DNA of 64,000 nt, taken from NCBI GenBank assembly GCA_003209655.1, contig QCPW01000005.1:1-64000 (forward strand), in the 5' to 3' direction. Shown one piece after another: positions 27,398 to 37,413 of the stretch. The notes under the pieces are model-generated. The model saw only the letters and a list, made by a program, of their open reading frames with translations, did no database searches and had not been told where the DNA came from. The first letter of the stretch is position 1. Every line of letters starts with the position of its first letter. The position numbers and the translations under genes are program-made. This stretch comes from Prochlorococcus sp. AG-442-M23. GTDB taxonomy: Bacteria; Cyanobacteriota; Cyanobacteriia; PCC-6307; Cyanobiaceae.

Positions 27398-28384
27398 ATG
27401 TCAAATATTCTCTATATTGGGTATTTTTTTTTAGGTGTATCTTCTTCTTTAATAATTTTGAATAATGGAATTAGATTTTTTGAAAGATTTTTTTTAGATA
27501 ATCCAAATAATAGAAGCTTACATCTCAAACCTGTTCCTAGTGCGGGTGGTATATCTTTTATCATACCTATATTAATTTATGATTTAATATTCTCTTATTT
27601 TAATAATTTTGAAGGAAGTATTTCGTTATCTTTTTTGTGTATACCTTTAATATTTATAAGTTTTTTGGATGATTTAATAAAGGTATCTCCCAAATATAGA
27701 TATCTTTTGCAATTATTGACTTCCTTTCTGATTTTAGGATTTAGTAAAATTAATTTATTTTTATTTGGCCCTATTCTTAATATCTTGATTTTTATTTTTC
27801 TAATTATTTTTATTACTGCAATTATAAATTTTACAAACTTTATGGATGGTTCGGATGGATTAGTAGCCGGGTGTATGTTTATTTTCTTTCTTATAATAAA
27901 TTATAAATTGAATTCGAACATATCTATAATTATCCTTTTAGGTTCCTTAGCCACTTTTATTTTTTGGAATTGGAGTCCAGCAAAAATCTTTATGGGAGAT
28001 ATAGGTAGTACTTTTTTAGGTGTATATTTTATTGCTAATATACTTCAGTTTAATAATATTAATGAAATTATAGGCTTATTATTAATTGCAAGTCCCTTTT
28101 TCGGAGACGCTTTAATTACTGTTTTTAGGCGCTTTTTAAAAAGGCAGAACTTATTTAAAGCTCATAGACAACATCTCTATCAAAGGCTATATTTAGGAAA
28201 ATTATCAAAACAACAGGTAGCCATAATATATATTTTGCAAAGTTTTGTTATAGGAGTTGTTTACGTAAAATTAAATTTTATTTACGAAATAGGAACTATC
28301 TTTGTTTCTCTATTTATAATGTATTTACTAGAAATAAAATATGCCGTGTCTTTTGAGGAGGCAATTAATAAAAAATTAATTTGA
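27398..28384 (+). CDS. WecA/WbpL-like undecaprenyl-phosphate sugar-1-phosphate transferase
   Basis: A 328-aa MraY/WecA-superfamily membrane protein with about 10 hydrophobic helices. Conserved cytoplasmic motifs are NNRSLHLKPVPSAGG, FMDGSDGLVAG (metal-binding Asp pair), FMGDIGSTFLG and the C-terminal HRQHLYQRL histidine motif. It moves a HexNAc-1-phosphate from UDP-sugar to undecaprenyl phosphate, the first step of repeat-unit assembly. It follows the SDR gene by 1 bp and is followed by the 4,6-dehydratase gene, the same neighbour order as wbpL-wbpM in Pseudomonas, suggesting a FucNAc- or QuiNAc-type first sugar. Confidence 0.93.
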   Translation: MSNILYIGYFFLGVSSSLIILNNGIRFFERFFLDNPNNRSLHLKPVPSAGGISFIIPILIYDLIFSYFNNFEGSISLSFLCIPLIFISFLDDLIKVSPKYRYLLQLLTSFLILGFSKINLFLFGPILNILIFIFLIIFITAIINFTNFMDGSDGLVAGCMFIFFLIINYKLNSNISIIILLGSLATFIFWNWSPAKIFMGDIGSTFLGVYFIANILQFNNINEIIGLLLIASPFFGDALITVFRRFLKRQNLFKAHRQHLYQRLYLGKLSKQQVAIIYILQSFVIGVVYVKLNFIYEIGTIFVSLFIMYLLEIKYAVSFEEAINKKLI

Positions 28385-28400
28385 GAATTTTTATTTTAAA

Positions 28401-30290
28401 ATGAATAGTTTTTTATTCTTAAAAATAAGCCACCTGTTAAGGTATTTACTGAATTTAAAAATTAAGCATAGAAAATTTTACTTCATATTTAGTGATCTAT
28501 TACTTTTGACTTTTTCGTATGTATCCTCATTATGGTTATTAAATTTAGGATATAATATTAAATATAAATATTTTTTGTTTTTTCTTTTTTTTACTTCACT
28601 TTATTTGGTTTTTGGTAATTACTATAAACATTTAACTAGATATTCTTCGAGTGTAGGGTTTTATAAATTAGCAATTAAAAATACTCTGTTGATTATTTCT
28701 ATACAAATAGTATTTAAATTATTTTTTGGTTTTTATTCTTATCCTTTTAAGTTTTGGTTGCTTTTATGTTTTTTAAGCTCCTCTTTTACAATTGCATTGA
28801 GAGTGTTCGTGAGGGATCTAATAACTTTTTTTAATATATCCCCTAGAAATAATGTAAGTAAAGTTGCAATTTATGGAACTGGTCAAAGTGAAGTACTTCT
28901 TAGTCAGCAGATTCTTTTGACAGGATCTCATAATATTATTGCATTTATTGATGACAATCCAGATTTGAAAAACAGAGATATAAATGGAATTAAAGTTAAA
29001 TCTTTAAAGCAAATATCTAATTTAGATTTTGATCAATTACTTGTTTCAACTTCATCAATTAATTCAAATAAATGGTTCAATATATTAAAACAAATAAAAA
29101 TAATAAAGCCTAGAATTAGGATCTTAAAAATTCCCTCAATTAATAGCATTGAAGAGGGAAAAGAAAAAATAGATGCTCTAAAACCTATATCTTTAGAAGA
29201 TCTATTATTTCGTAAAATTGTCCCTCCAAAGGAAAATTTAATTGGTCCAGGAATTAAAGATAGAGTTGCATTAGTAACTGGTGCGGCTGGTTCTATAGGT
29301 AAAGAGTTAAGTCGGCAAATACTTTCCTTGGAACCCTCAAAATTGGTTGTTGTTGATTTTAGTGAACCTAATCTTTTTGAGCTAAAAAATATGTTAATTA
29401 AAAATAATCTTCAAAATCAAAAAATATATTGCGAATTAGGCAATACTGCAGATTATAAATTTATGGAGAATATTTTCAAAAAGCATAATCCTGATATTTT
29501 GTTTCATGCTTCTGCTTACAAACATGTCACTCTATTAGAAGAGAATCAAATAGAGGCTGTTAAGAATAATATAAAATCTACTCTTAATATTTGTGAACTT
29601 GCTTATGAATTTAATACGAGTAAACTTATTTTAATTTCTTCTGACAAGGCTGTTAGACCGACAAGTCTTATGGGGGTTACAAAAAGGATTTCAGAACTAA
29701 TCGTAAGTAGCTATGCACATAAATCTAAAGATACAGTAAATAAAGAAAAATTAGTATTTTCTATGGTACGTTTTGGGAATGTTTTGGGTTCGTCAGGATC
29801 TGTAGTCCCCATTTTTCAAAAACAAATAGAGAATGGTGGGCCAGTAACTGTAACTGATCCTAGCGTCACAAGATACTTTATGACCCTTGAAGAAGCAGCT
29901 TCTTTAGTAATTCAATCATCTGTCTTGGCAAAAGGTGAGGGTGAAGTTTTTTTATTAGATATGGGAAAACCTATGCAAATAAAAAGACTTGCAGAACAAA
30001 TGATACTTTTAAATGGTCTTAAAATTAAAAATGAAGCAAATCCCGATGGAGATATTGAAATTGTATATAGAGGTTTAGGGTCAGGTGAAAAACTTTACGA
30101 AGAATTATTAATAGATGGTAAATCACTAAAGACAGATCACCCATTAATTTTTAAAGCAATCGAGAAATCTTTAGATTTTAATGAATTAAAAGAGAAACTT
30201 GATATTTTATATATACATCTAGATAATAACGAAATAAATAAAACAATTGAAACACTTCGAGAAATTATTCCTGAATGGTTGAGAGAATAG
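28401..30290 (+). CDS. WbpM/CapD-like UDP-HexNAc 4,6-dehydratase
   Basis: A 629-aa membrane-anchored nucleotide-sugar dehydratase. Four hydrophobic helices occupy about residues 28-140. A first nucleotide-binding domain (IYGTGQSEVLL) follows, then the catalytic SDR domain near residue 290 (VTGAAGSIGKELSRQI). The active site has ISSDKAVRPTSLMG with Met-x3-Lys in place of Tyr-x3-Lys, as in WbpM and PglF. VRFGNVLGSSGSVVP and TRYFMT follow. It converts UDP-GlcNAc to the 4-keto-6-deoxy sugar, the precursor of FucNAc or QuiNAc. It closes the plus-strand operon 16 bp after the WecA-like gene. An AT-only inverted repeat follows at 30299-30318. Confidence 0.93.
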   Translation: MNSFLFLKISHLLRYLLNLKIKHRKFYFIFSDLLLLTFSYVSSLWLLNLGYNIKYKYFLFFLFFTSLYLVFGNYYKHLTRYSSSVGFYKLAIKNTLLIISIQIVFKLFFGFYSYPFKFWLLLCFLSSSFTIALRVFVRDLITFFNISPRNNVSKVAIYGTGQSEVLLSQQILLTGSHNIIAFIDDNPDLKNRDINGIKVKSLKQISNLDFDQLLVSTSSINSNKWFNILKQIKIIKPRIRILKIPSINSIEEGKEKIDALKPISLEDLLFRKIVPPKENLIGPGIKDRVALVTGAAGSIGKELSRQILSLEPSKLVVVDFSEPNLFELKNMLIKNNLQNQKIYCELGNTADYKFMENIFKKHNPDILFHASAYKHVTLLEENQIEAVKNNIKSTLNICELAYEFNTSKLILISSDKAVRPTSLMGVTKRISELIVSSYAHKSKDTVNKEKLVFSMVRFGNVLGSSGSVVPIFQKQIENGGPVTVTDPSVTRYFMTLEEAASLVIQSSVLAKGEGEVFLLDMGKPMQIKRLAEQMILLNGLKIKNEANPDGDIEIVYRGLGSGEKLYEELLIDGKSLKTDHPLIFKAIEKSLDFNELKEKLDILYIHLDNNEINKTIETLREIIPEWLRE

Positions 30291-30511
30291 TTTATTAAAA
30301 TAATTTTTTAAAATTATTCTATATGAAGTATGAAAGAGTTTATGCAAATATTTTAGTAACTTCAGGCACTAGATTAGTTAAAAATAATAATTAAGAAGAA
30401 TTAATTGATTGGTTCCTAAAAAAATTACAAGATATAATAAAATTTACCTTTATTTAGCAAGTGGGAAATCATAGTACATTTGAATTTTTTATTATCTGTG
30501 TAATTACATAA

Positions 30512-31540
30512 TCAAAAAATTTTATAATAATTCTTATACCATTTCACAAATTCTTTTATCCCATTTTCTAATGAAGTATGAGGTTTGTAATTAATTAAAT
30601 CTTCTATATAAGTAGTATCAGCATATGTTTTTTTAACGTCTCCTAATTGCATTTTTTCAAATACCCTTATCGCTTTTTTATCAATCTCATGCTCTAAAAT
30701 TTCAATAAATTCTAATATATTTATTGGATTACTATTCCCAATATTGATAATCCTATGTGGAGTTAATTCAGGTAATTCTAATGAGTTTAAAATTTTATTA
30801 TCATTTAAATATTTTGGGGGTATATAAAGTAGTTTAAGAATTGCTTCACTAACATCATCAATGTATGTAAAATCTCTATACATATTGCCATTATTAAAAA
30901 TTTTTATTGGCTTGCCAGAGAGAATTGATTTTGTAAAGATCATTGGAGCCATATCTGGTCTACCCCAAGGACCATAAACTGTAAAAAGTCTTACTCCAGT
31001 AGAGGGTAGTTTAAAAAGATGACTATAAGAGTGTGCCATAAGTTCATTTGACTTTTTTGTCGCAGCGTAAAGACTTACTGGATAGTCAACAAAATCCTTT
31101 TCAGAGAAGGGAATTTTTTTATTCCCTCCATAAATTGAACTGCTACTTGCATATATCAAGTGTTGAACCTGGATTTCTTTGCAGAATTCAAGAATATTCC
31201 CAAACCCAACCAAATTAGAATTAATATAAGTACTGGGATTTTCTATTGAATATCTAACTCCTGCTTGGGCTGCAAGGTGGATAACTTTTTTAGGTAAATG
31301 CACTTTAGAAATATTTTTTAAAGAATTTTCATCCTTCAAATCTGATTTGAAAAATAAGAATTGTCCTTTACTTTTTGAAAACTTGTCTAGTTCTTTTAAT
31401 CTATTTTTCTTTAAATTCACATCGTAGTATTTATTTAGATTGTCTAATCCAATAACAAAAAATCCTTTACTAAGTAATTTTCTACATACATGAAATCCTA
31501 TAAAACCTGCACAACCAGTGACTAATATTTTTTCTTTCAT
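30512..31540 (-). CDS. UDP-glucuronate 4-epimerase-like NAD-dependent epimerase
   Basis: A 342-aa extended SDR. The NAD loop is TGCAGFIGFHVCRKLL, the catalytic Ser lies in ASSSSIYGG, the Tyr-x3-Lys motif is YAATKKSNE, and the substrate-binding VYGPWGRPDMAP and DFTYIDDVSEAI are characteristic of UDP-GlcA 4-epimerases (CapI/WcvA type). It would convert UDP-glucuronate to UDP-galacturonate. No UDP-glucose dehydrogenase is in the window, so that precursor would come from elsewhere. It is 12 bp downstream of the manC-type gene and likely co-transcribed with it. Confidence 0.88.
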   Translation of the reverse strand: MKEKILVTGCAGFIGFHVCRKLLSKGFFVIGLDNLNKYYDVNLKKNRLKELDKFSKSKGQFLFFKSDLKDENSLKNISKVHLPKKVIHLAAQAGVRYSIENPSTYINSNLVGFGNILEFCKEIQVQHLIYASSSSIYGGNKKIPFSEKDFVDYPVSLYAATKKSNELMAHSYSHLFKLPSTGVRLFTVYGPWGRPDMAPMIFTKSILSGKPIKIFNNGNMYRDFTYIDDVSEAILKLLYIPPKYLNDNKILNSLELPELTPHRIINIGNSNPINILEFIEILEHEIDKKAIRVFEKMQLGDVKKTYADTTYIEDLINYKPHTSLENGIKEFVKWYKNYYKIF

Positions 31541-31552
31541 AAAAATCTTAAT

Positions 31553-32995
31553 CTAATAATTTAGTCTACCGTAATCGTCTGTGAACCTTACGATATCATC
31601 CTCTCCAATATAGTCTCCACTCTGAATTTCAATTAGAGTTAAATTAATTTTTCCTGGATTACTTAATCGATGCTTTGAACCTAAAGGAATAAAAGTACTC
31701 TGATTTTCCTTTAAAACGAAACTCTTTTCTTCTAGTTGAACTTTTGCTGTTCCTTTAACTACTATCCAATGCTCAGTTCTATGATTATGCATTTGTAAGG
31801 AGAGTTTTGATCCAGGGTTTACTTCAATGCTTTTAACAAGCCACTTTTGATTCTCTATTAAAGAAGTATATGAACCCCATGGTCGATATATCTTTTTGTG
31901 AGTATTGACCTCTTTATATCCTTTTTTATCAAGTTTATTTAAAACACTTTTTATGTTGTGTAATTCATTTTTGTTAGCAGCAAGTATTGCATCAGATGTC
32001 TCAACAAGTATTAAATCTTTTAATCCCAGAGTAACTAAAAGACTATTTTCACTTTTGATATAGCAATTACTTGAGCCTTCATTAAAAACTTTACCTTTAA
32101 TAACATTACCTAAAGAATCCTTATTTTCGTTATCCCATAATGATTCCCAATTACCAATATCACTCCATCCTGCATCTAAAGGAAGGACTAAACCTAGATT
32201 AGTTTTTTCCATAACGGCAATATCTATTGGTATATTTGGCGATTTAGAAAAAGAATCTCCTTCAATTCTTATGAAATCTAGGTCTCTAACGCTATTACCT
32301 AGTGCTTTTTTACAATTTTCTAAAACTAAGGGTGCATGTTTATCAAGTTCTTTAATAATTAAGCTATTTTTGAATACGAACATTCCACTATTCCAAGTAT
32401 ATTTCTTTGACTTAATAAGTTTTTGAGCTAATTCTTTATTTGGTTTTTCTATGAATCTTTTAATACGACTACCTTTAATATTATTTTTATCTAGAACAAA
32501 TTGACTCTCTATATATCCATAACCTGTCTCAGGATGATTAGGAACTATTCCAAATGTAACTAAATTATTTTCTAATGCTGACTCGCATCCTAATTGCAAA
32601 ACTTTTAAGAAAACATTGAGATCTCTAATTATATGATCAGCAGACAATATTAATAGAAGAGGATCTTCGTACTCTTCTTCTAAAGCTTTGATAGCTCCAA
32701 GAGCAATTGCTGGTGCAGTATTTTTACCTTCATTTTCAAGTATTATTGCTTTTGGCTTTACATTTATATCTCTCATTTGTTCAGCCACTAAAAATCTATG
32801 TTCTTCATTACAAATAATTATTGGTTCTGTAATTCCACTTAAAAAAGATATTCGCTCTTGAGTTTGTTGTAAAAGCGACTTGTTATTATTTCCGTAAAGA
32901 GCTAAAAATTGTTTGGGATAGCTCTGTCTTGAAAGTGGCCATAATCTAGTACCTTTTCCTCCGCATAAGATTATAGGAATTATTTTTCGTTCCAT
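31553..32995 (-). CDS. manC: Mannose-1-phosphate guanylyltransferase/mannose-6-phosphate isomerase
   Basis: A 480-aa bifunctional type II PMI/GMP enzyme. The pyrophosphorylase signature CGGKGTRLWPLSR and KQFL are at the N-terminus, FIEKPN is the mannose-phosphate site, and the C-terminal cupin holds PWGSY, MHNHRTEHW and the RLSNPG loop. It makes GDP-mannose from mannose-1-phosphate (and isomerises fructose-6-phosphate), feeding Gmd and Fcl encoded nearby. The start is the ATG at 32995. A TTG one codon upstream is in frame. The 511 bp upstream appears empty and probably carries the promoter. Confidence 0.95.
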   Translation of the reverse strand: MERKIIPIILCGGKGTRLWPLSRQSYPKQFLALYGNNNKSLLQQTQERISFLSGITEPIIICNEEHRFLVAEQMRDINVKPKAIILENEGKNTAPAIALGAIKALEEEYEDPLLLILSADHIIRDLNVFLKVLQLGCESALENNLVTFGIVPNHPETGYGYIESQFVLDKNNIKGSRIKRFIEKPNKELAQKLIKSKKYTWNSGMFVFKNSLIIKELDKHAPLVLENCKKALGNSVRDLDFIRIEGDSFSKSPNIPIDIAVMEKTNLGLVLPLDAGWSDIGNWESLWDNENKDSLGNVIKGKVFNEGSSNCYIKSENSLLVTLGLKDLILVETSDAILAANKNELHNIKSVLNKLDKKGYKEVNTHKKIYRPWGSYTSLIENQKWLVKSIEVNPGSKLSLQMHNHRTEHWIVVKGTAKVQLEEKSFVLKENQSTFIPLGSKHRLSNPGKINLTLIEIQSGDYIGEDDIVRFTDDYGRLNY

Positions 32996-33506
32996 CAATA
33001 TTCAACTACATTAATAAAATATTACTATAAAGCTTTTAATTAACTCAATTAATAAAAAGCTAATATTTAAAAATTTTATTGCATAGTTAATTATTTGCCT
33101 TACGCACTAAATATTAGTAACTGGATATAAAGGATTTATAAGGATCAATTTACATAAATATTTCTATTGAAAAAGTATTCAAATCTTGTTTAGTTCATGT
33201 CTAAAATTTAGAGAAAAATCCTATTAAAAATGTGTAAATTTTTAGTCAACTTAAATTAGAAATCTTTTTTTAAATTTATTAAAAGATAAAAAATTTAAAT
33301 GAATTAAATTGAGAAATAAAAAATATTAAATCTGAATTTTTGAAAATTTTAAATTACATAAATCACACCTTTTAAAATTCTTAAAAGATATATTTCAGTT
33401 TTAAATTGTTCTTTTTTATCCTATAAAATTTACATCTACAATCAATTCGAAAAGATTAGATAAAAATTTTTAATTAATGATCGTAATACTTTTTAAATCA
33501 TTAGAG
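32996..33506. other. Empty AT-rich intergenic region
   Basis: About 511 bp between the minus-strand manC and fcl genes. All six frames are broken up by stops and I see no RNA gene, no repeat above chance in such AT-rich DNA, and no clear terminator. It must hold the promoter of the manC-epimerase pair. It could also be the scar of a gene lost from the island. Confidence 0.5.
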
Positions 33507-34505
33507 CTATTTGTTTCTCAATTTATTCTCTTTAAGTTCTTTTTTGTAGTCTTTATAGGTAATTGTTAGTCCTTCCTCCAGAGATATTTTTGATTTCCAC
33601 CCTAATTTTTCTAATTTTGAAACATTCAACAGTTTCCTGAATGTCCCATCAGGTTTATCCTTGTTCCAAATAATTTCACCTTTGAATTCAGTAATATTAG
33701 CAATCATCTCTGCAAGCTCTTTTATGCTTAAATCAATTCCTGTTCCAACATTGAGCCAATTTAAAGGCTCTCCTGATTGATCTAAAGGCACATCATTTTT
33801 ATTTGGATGCCAGTTCTCTAAGGCAAAAACTGAAGCATCCGCTAGATCATCAACATGCATAAATTCTCTCCTAGGATTTCCTGAACCCCAACACTCTATT
33901 TGATCTTTTTGATCTAATTTGTGTGAATGGAATCTATCAAGCAAAGCTGGTAGAACATGACTATTGGATGAATGATAGTTGTCACCTTTACCATAGAGAT
34001 TTGTTGGCATAAGGGATATAGCATCGAATCCATATTGTTTTCTTAATGCCTGACATAATTTAATTCCGCTAATCTTAGCTAATGCATACCATTGATTAGT
34101 CTCCTCAAGAGAGCTTTTTAGCAATTCATCTTCTTTTATTGGTTGACTTGAATTCTTTGGATAAACACAACTGCTGCCAAGAAAAAGCAACCTTCTTACT
34201 TTATTTTTCCATGCACTTTCGATTACATTATTTTGAATTTTTAAGTTATCTAATAAAAAGTCAACTGGGTATTTATCATTTGCAAAAATTCCACCCACTT
34301 TAGCAGCAGCGAAAATTACTATATTAGGTTTATTTTTCTTAAACCAACTAAAAACTAAATCAGAATTTTTAAGATTAAGTTCAGAACTATTAGGATAAAT
34401 AAGGTTTTTAAATCCTAAATTATTTAACTTTCTTATTATGGCACTTCCAACCATGCCACTTCCACCAGCTATAAAAATTTTTTCTTCTTTATTTAAAAGT
34501 GTCAT
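33507..34505 (-). CDS. fcl: GDP-L-fucose synthase
   Basis: A 332-aa SDR that epimerises and reduces GDP-4-keto-6-deoxymannose to GDP-L-fucose using NADPH. Motifs are IAGGSGMVGSAI (cofactor loop), FLGSSCVYPK (catalytic Ser/Cys), Tyr-x3-Lys in WYALAKISG, and the fucose-synthase blocks PTNLYGKGDNYH and NVGTGIDLSIKELAE. It starts 16 bp after the gmd stop, so the two enzymes of the pathway are encoded in order. Full length for the family (310-330 aa). Confidence 0.96.
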   Translation of the reverse strand: MTLLNKEEKIFIAGGSGMVGSAIIRKLNNLGFKNLIYPNSSELNLKNSDLVFSWFKKNKPNIVIFAAAKVGGIFANDKYPVDFLLDNLKIQNNVIESAWKNKVRRLLFLGSSCVYPKNSSQPIKEDELLKSSLEETNQWYALAKISGIKLCQALRKQYGFDAISLMPTNLYGKGDNYHSSNSHVLPALLDRFHSHKLDQKDQIECWGSGNPRREFMHVDDLADASVFALENWHPNKNDVPLDQSGEPLNWLNVGTGIDLSIKELAEMIANITEFKGEIIWNKDKPDGTFRKLLNVSKLEKLGWKSKISLEEGLTITYKDYKKELKENKLRNK

Positions 34506-34521
34506 CTAATATAGGTTCTTT

Positions 34522-35628
34522 TTATTCTTGGGAACTGTTTATTTGAAATCCTGATTTTTTTAATATAAAGTCTTTCCTTGCTTCTTCTTTATCGGACTCT
34601 ACCATTTCTTTTATTAATTCTTCTAGTGAAGTTTTTGGAGCCCAACCTAATTCTAGATTTGCTTTTTTTGATTCACCTAGAAGAAACTCAACTTCAGTAG
34701 GTCTAAAGTATCTAGGGTCAACCCTAATTACTATTTCCATAGTATCAGCTCTTCTTCCAACTTCATTTAAACCATCACCTTCCCAAATTATCCCAGCTTT
34801 ACCTTTCTCACTCCATCCGAGATAGTAGGCACTTATCTCAGCAAATTTTCTAATACTTTCAGCTCTTCCTGTTGAGATGACATAATCTTTTGGCTTATCT
34901 TGTTGAAGCATTAGCCATTGCATTTCTACATAGTCTTTTGCATGTCCCCAATCCCTTTTTGAATTTAGATTTCCCAAGAAAAGATTTTTTTCTAGACCCG
35001 CATCTATTCTCGCAAGCCCTCTGGTTATTTTTCTTGTTATAAAAGTTTCTCCTCGTCTTGGGCTTTCATGGTTAAATAAAATACCATTACATGCGTACAT
35101 ATCATATGCTTCTCTATAATTAACTGTGATCCAATATGCATATAATTTTGCGACACCATATGGACTTCTGGGATAGAAAGGTGTATTTTCATTTTGAGGC
35201 GTTTCTTGAACCAGACCATACAATTCACTAGTACTTGCTTGATATATTTTTGTTTTTTTTGATAGGCCTAATATTCTAACAGCCTCTAATATTCTTAAGG
35301 TACCTAAGGCATCACAATTAGCAGTATATTCTGGAGTTTCAAAACTAACTGCTACATGACTTTGAGCTCCTAAATTGTAAATTTCATCAGGTGAGATATC
35401 TTGTATAAGTCTTATTAAGTTTGTACTGTCAGTAAGGTCGCCATAATGCATGTAAAATCTTGGATTATTTTCATGTGGATCTTGATATAAATGGTCTACT
35501 CTTTGTGTATTTAAGCTGCTACTTCTACGCTTGATTCCATGTACTTCATAGTTTTTATTTAAAAGAAATTCAACTAGATAACTTCCATCTTGTCCAGTTA
35601 CTCCAGTAATTAAAGCTTTTTTATTCAT
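34522..35628 (-). CDS. gmd: GDP-mannose 4,6-dehydratase
   Basis: A 368-aa extended SDR. It has the NADP loop [12 protein letters not shown], the Gmd-specific [13 protein letters not shown], catalytic residues in ASTSELYG and [10 protein letters not shown], and the binding-loop [15 protein letters not shown]. It converts GDP-D-mannose to GDP-4-keto-6-deoxymannose. The first gene of the gmd-fcl unit, it starts with a clear ATG and has an AT-rich 553-bp region upstream. Together with fcl and the manC-type gene it shows that L-fucose, or a sugar derived from it, is part of the surface glycan. Confidence 0.97.
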   Translation of the reverse strand: MNKKALITGVTGQDGSYLVEFLLNKNYEVHGIKRRSSSLNTQRVDHLYQDPHENNPRFYMHYGDLTDSTNLIRLIQDISPDEIYNLGAQSHVAVSFETPEYTANCDALGTLRILEAVRILGLSKKTKIYQASTSELYGLVQETPQNENTPFYPRSPYGVAKLYAYWITVNYREAYDMYACNGILFNHESPRRGETFITRKITRGLARIDAGLEKNLFLGNLNSKRDWGHAKDYVEMQWLMLQQDKPKDYVISTGRAESIRKFAEISAYYLGWSEKGKAGIIWEGDGLNEVGRRADTMEIVIRVDPRYFRPTEVEFLLGESKKANLELGWAPKTSLEELIKEMVESDKEEARKDFILKKSGFQINSSQE

Positions 35629-36181
35629 AATGTTATTTTTTTATTATTCCTTTTTCAAAATGCATATCTCATTGTGAATTTTAATATAAGTTCAATTATA
35701 TAACTTGATAAAAGTGATTTCTATTCATCTAAATAAAAAGTTAATTTCTGGTTCAATCTTTTTACTTCCTTTTTTTTCTTTTAAAAATGTTCAAATAATA
35801 CTACTAAGACCCCAAAAAGTATGCCCCAAAACATTTCCTATAAATATGCTTCTTTTGAAGATTATTTATCAATCTTTTATTACTTATATAAAAAAGCCCC
35901 CCTCTGAAATACTCAGTCATAAAATTTGTTATCATTTTTAGCTGAAAAGATTTAAATTAATACCATTCTTATCCTAAAAAAAGCAACTATTTCATTGATA
36001 CTATTCTCCTTATAATTAATCACATTTTCTTCAGAGAAAATTAAATACAAATTCATAAATAAAATTTTTTTACTTAAATCAAATAGCAATCTGTTTGTAT
36101 ATTCATTCAAAATAATTCCTACTAAGTTTATTACTCACTATGAAAAGATTAAATATCCTGTGCATGTTCTTGACTTTTATA
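35629..36181. other. Intergenic region between gmd and tRNA-Arg
   Basis: About 553 bp with no convincing gene. One plus-strand frame (35705-35941, TTG start) is open for 78 codons, but the product is low-complexity and hydrophobic with no ribosome-binding site, so I treat it as chance. The region should contain the gmd promoter. It is also where an island junction next to the tRNA 3' end would be expected. I see no copy of the tRNA 3' end in it. Confidence 0.5.
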
Positions 36182-36255
<74 letters not shown>

Positions 36256-36717
36256 TAATGTTTCTCATCTTTTGATTACGCAGCTTTTCACTTAGTAAAC
36301 AAAACTTGAAAAAAAAGAAACAAATTAACTTTGTTTATAACCTTATTATCTTAATACAGCTTTGCACTTGCAACCAGTAATTCTTCAAATGTAAATTCTC
36401 ATAGACTAAATTCTTGTTATTAATATTAAATTCCAAGTTAAATATTTAATTAATTAACTATTTCTATATTGAATCTAAATCCTTTTTTGACGAAGGAAAT
36501 TAATGCAAATCAAAAAGGGTCAAGTTTATCGAGTTATTTTGTCAAATCAGAAAATTAATAAATTGAACTAATACATAAGAGAAGCTATATGAGATGTATA
36601 TTAAAAAAGCAAACTCATTTTTATTGATAATAAAAATTTGACTATGACAAGAAATTTTTGAAAAAAATAAATCTAACAGGAATTATAATATAGAATAAAA
36701 AAAATAATTTATGTATT
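36256..36717. other. Intergenic region between tRNA-Arg and the HTH gene
   Basis: About 462 bp, AT-rich, with no open frame of note. It contains the promoter of tRNA-Arg (minus) and that of the following HTH gene (plus). I found no hairpin or sRNA signature that I can defend. Confidence 0.45.
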
Positions 36718-37404
36718 TTGGCTAAAAGGCTTTCAGATAAACAAAAGGAAAAAATAACCCAAGAATTTATTGATGGAAGAAATATTAATGAATTAGTGAA
36801 AGAATTTGGTTACACTAAATTAACGATTACTAGATATTTAAAAAAAAATCTAGGAGAAAAAACTTACAAAACTTTTATAGAAAAGAGTAAAATCTCTAAG
36901 GGATTGTTAATTAATGAAGAAAAACCATCTTCAATCGATGATGAAAATCTACTTAATAAAAAAGTAGTAAAAAATAAAGTTTTACATAAAGAGGCTGATA
37001 ACTCTAAATTTAAACAAGAAGAATCACATTATGCTTTAAATGATTTTGTGGAAGTCGCACCTCTTAATTATGAAATTGATGAGATATCCCAAAAAGACTT
37101 ATCCTCAATTCCTATCTCAGATATAGATTTCCCAAAAGTTGTTTTCATGATTGTTGATAATAAAATTGAATTAAAAACTAAACTTCTTAATGAGTATCCT
37201 GAGTGGCAATTCCTTTCTAAAGAGGAATTAGAAAGAAATACAATAGAAATTTTTTATGATTTGAAAATTGCAAAACGCTTTTGTTCTAAAGAACAAAAAG
37301 TTATTAAAGTCCCCAATACTGATGTATTTAAAATTGTTGCACCGCTTTTGATATCTAGAGGGATTTCAAGAATTGTTACTTCTGATCAATTGATAGCATT
37401 ATAA
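36718..37404 (+). CDS. Helix-turn-helix protein of unknown function
   Basis: A 228-aa protein. Residues about 5-45 form a resolvase-like helix-turn-helix (KQKEKITQEFIDGRN, then ELVKEFGYTKLTITRYL), comparable to HTH_Hin-like domains. The middle is charged and low in complexity. The C-terminal 90 residues, with the FPKVVFMIVDNKIELKTKLL and ISRGISRIVTSDQL blocks, look like a small folded domain that I cannot name. The start must be TTG at 36718. An ATG at 36711 is out of frame and meets a stop after four codons. It may regulate transcription; no recombinase catalytic residues are present. Confidence 0.75.
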   Translation: MAKRLSDKQKEKITQEFIDGRNINELVKEFGYTKLTITRYLKKNLGEKTYKTFIEKSKISKGLLINEEKPSSIDDENLLNKKVVKNKVLHKEADNSKFKQEESHYALNDFVEVAPLNYEIDEISQKDLSSIPISDIDFPKVVFMIVDNKIELKTKLLNEYPEWQFLSKEELERNTIEIFYDLKIAKRFCSKEQKVIKVPNTDVFKIVAPLLISRGISRIVTSDQLIAL

Positions 37405-37413
37405 AATAAATAA

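Noticed and set aside
30299-30318. AATAATTTT/AAAATTATT inverted repeat after the 4,6-dehydratase gene, as terminator
   Set aside because: The stem has no GC pair and such palindromes are expected by chance in this DNA. Position is right, but the support is too weak to call it.
35705-35941. 78-codon plus-strand frame upstream of gmd
   Set aside because: TTG start, no ribosome-binding site, low-complexity product without recognisable motif, in a region where AT-rich chance frames are common.
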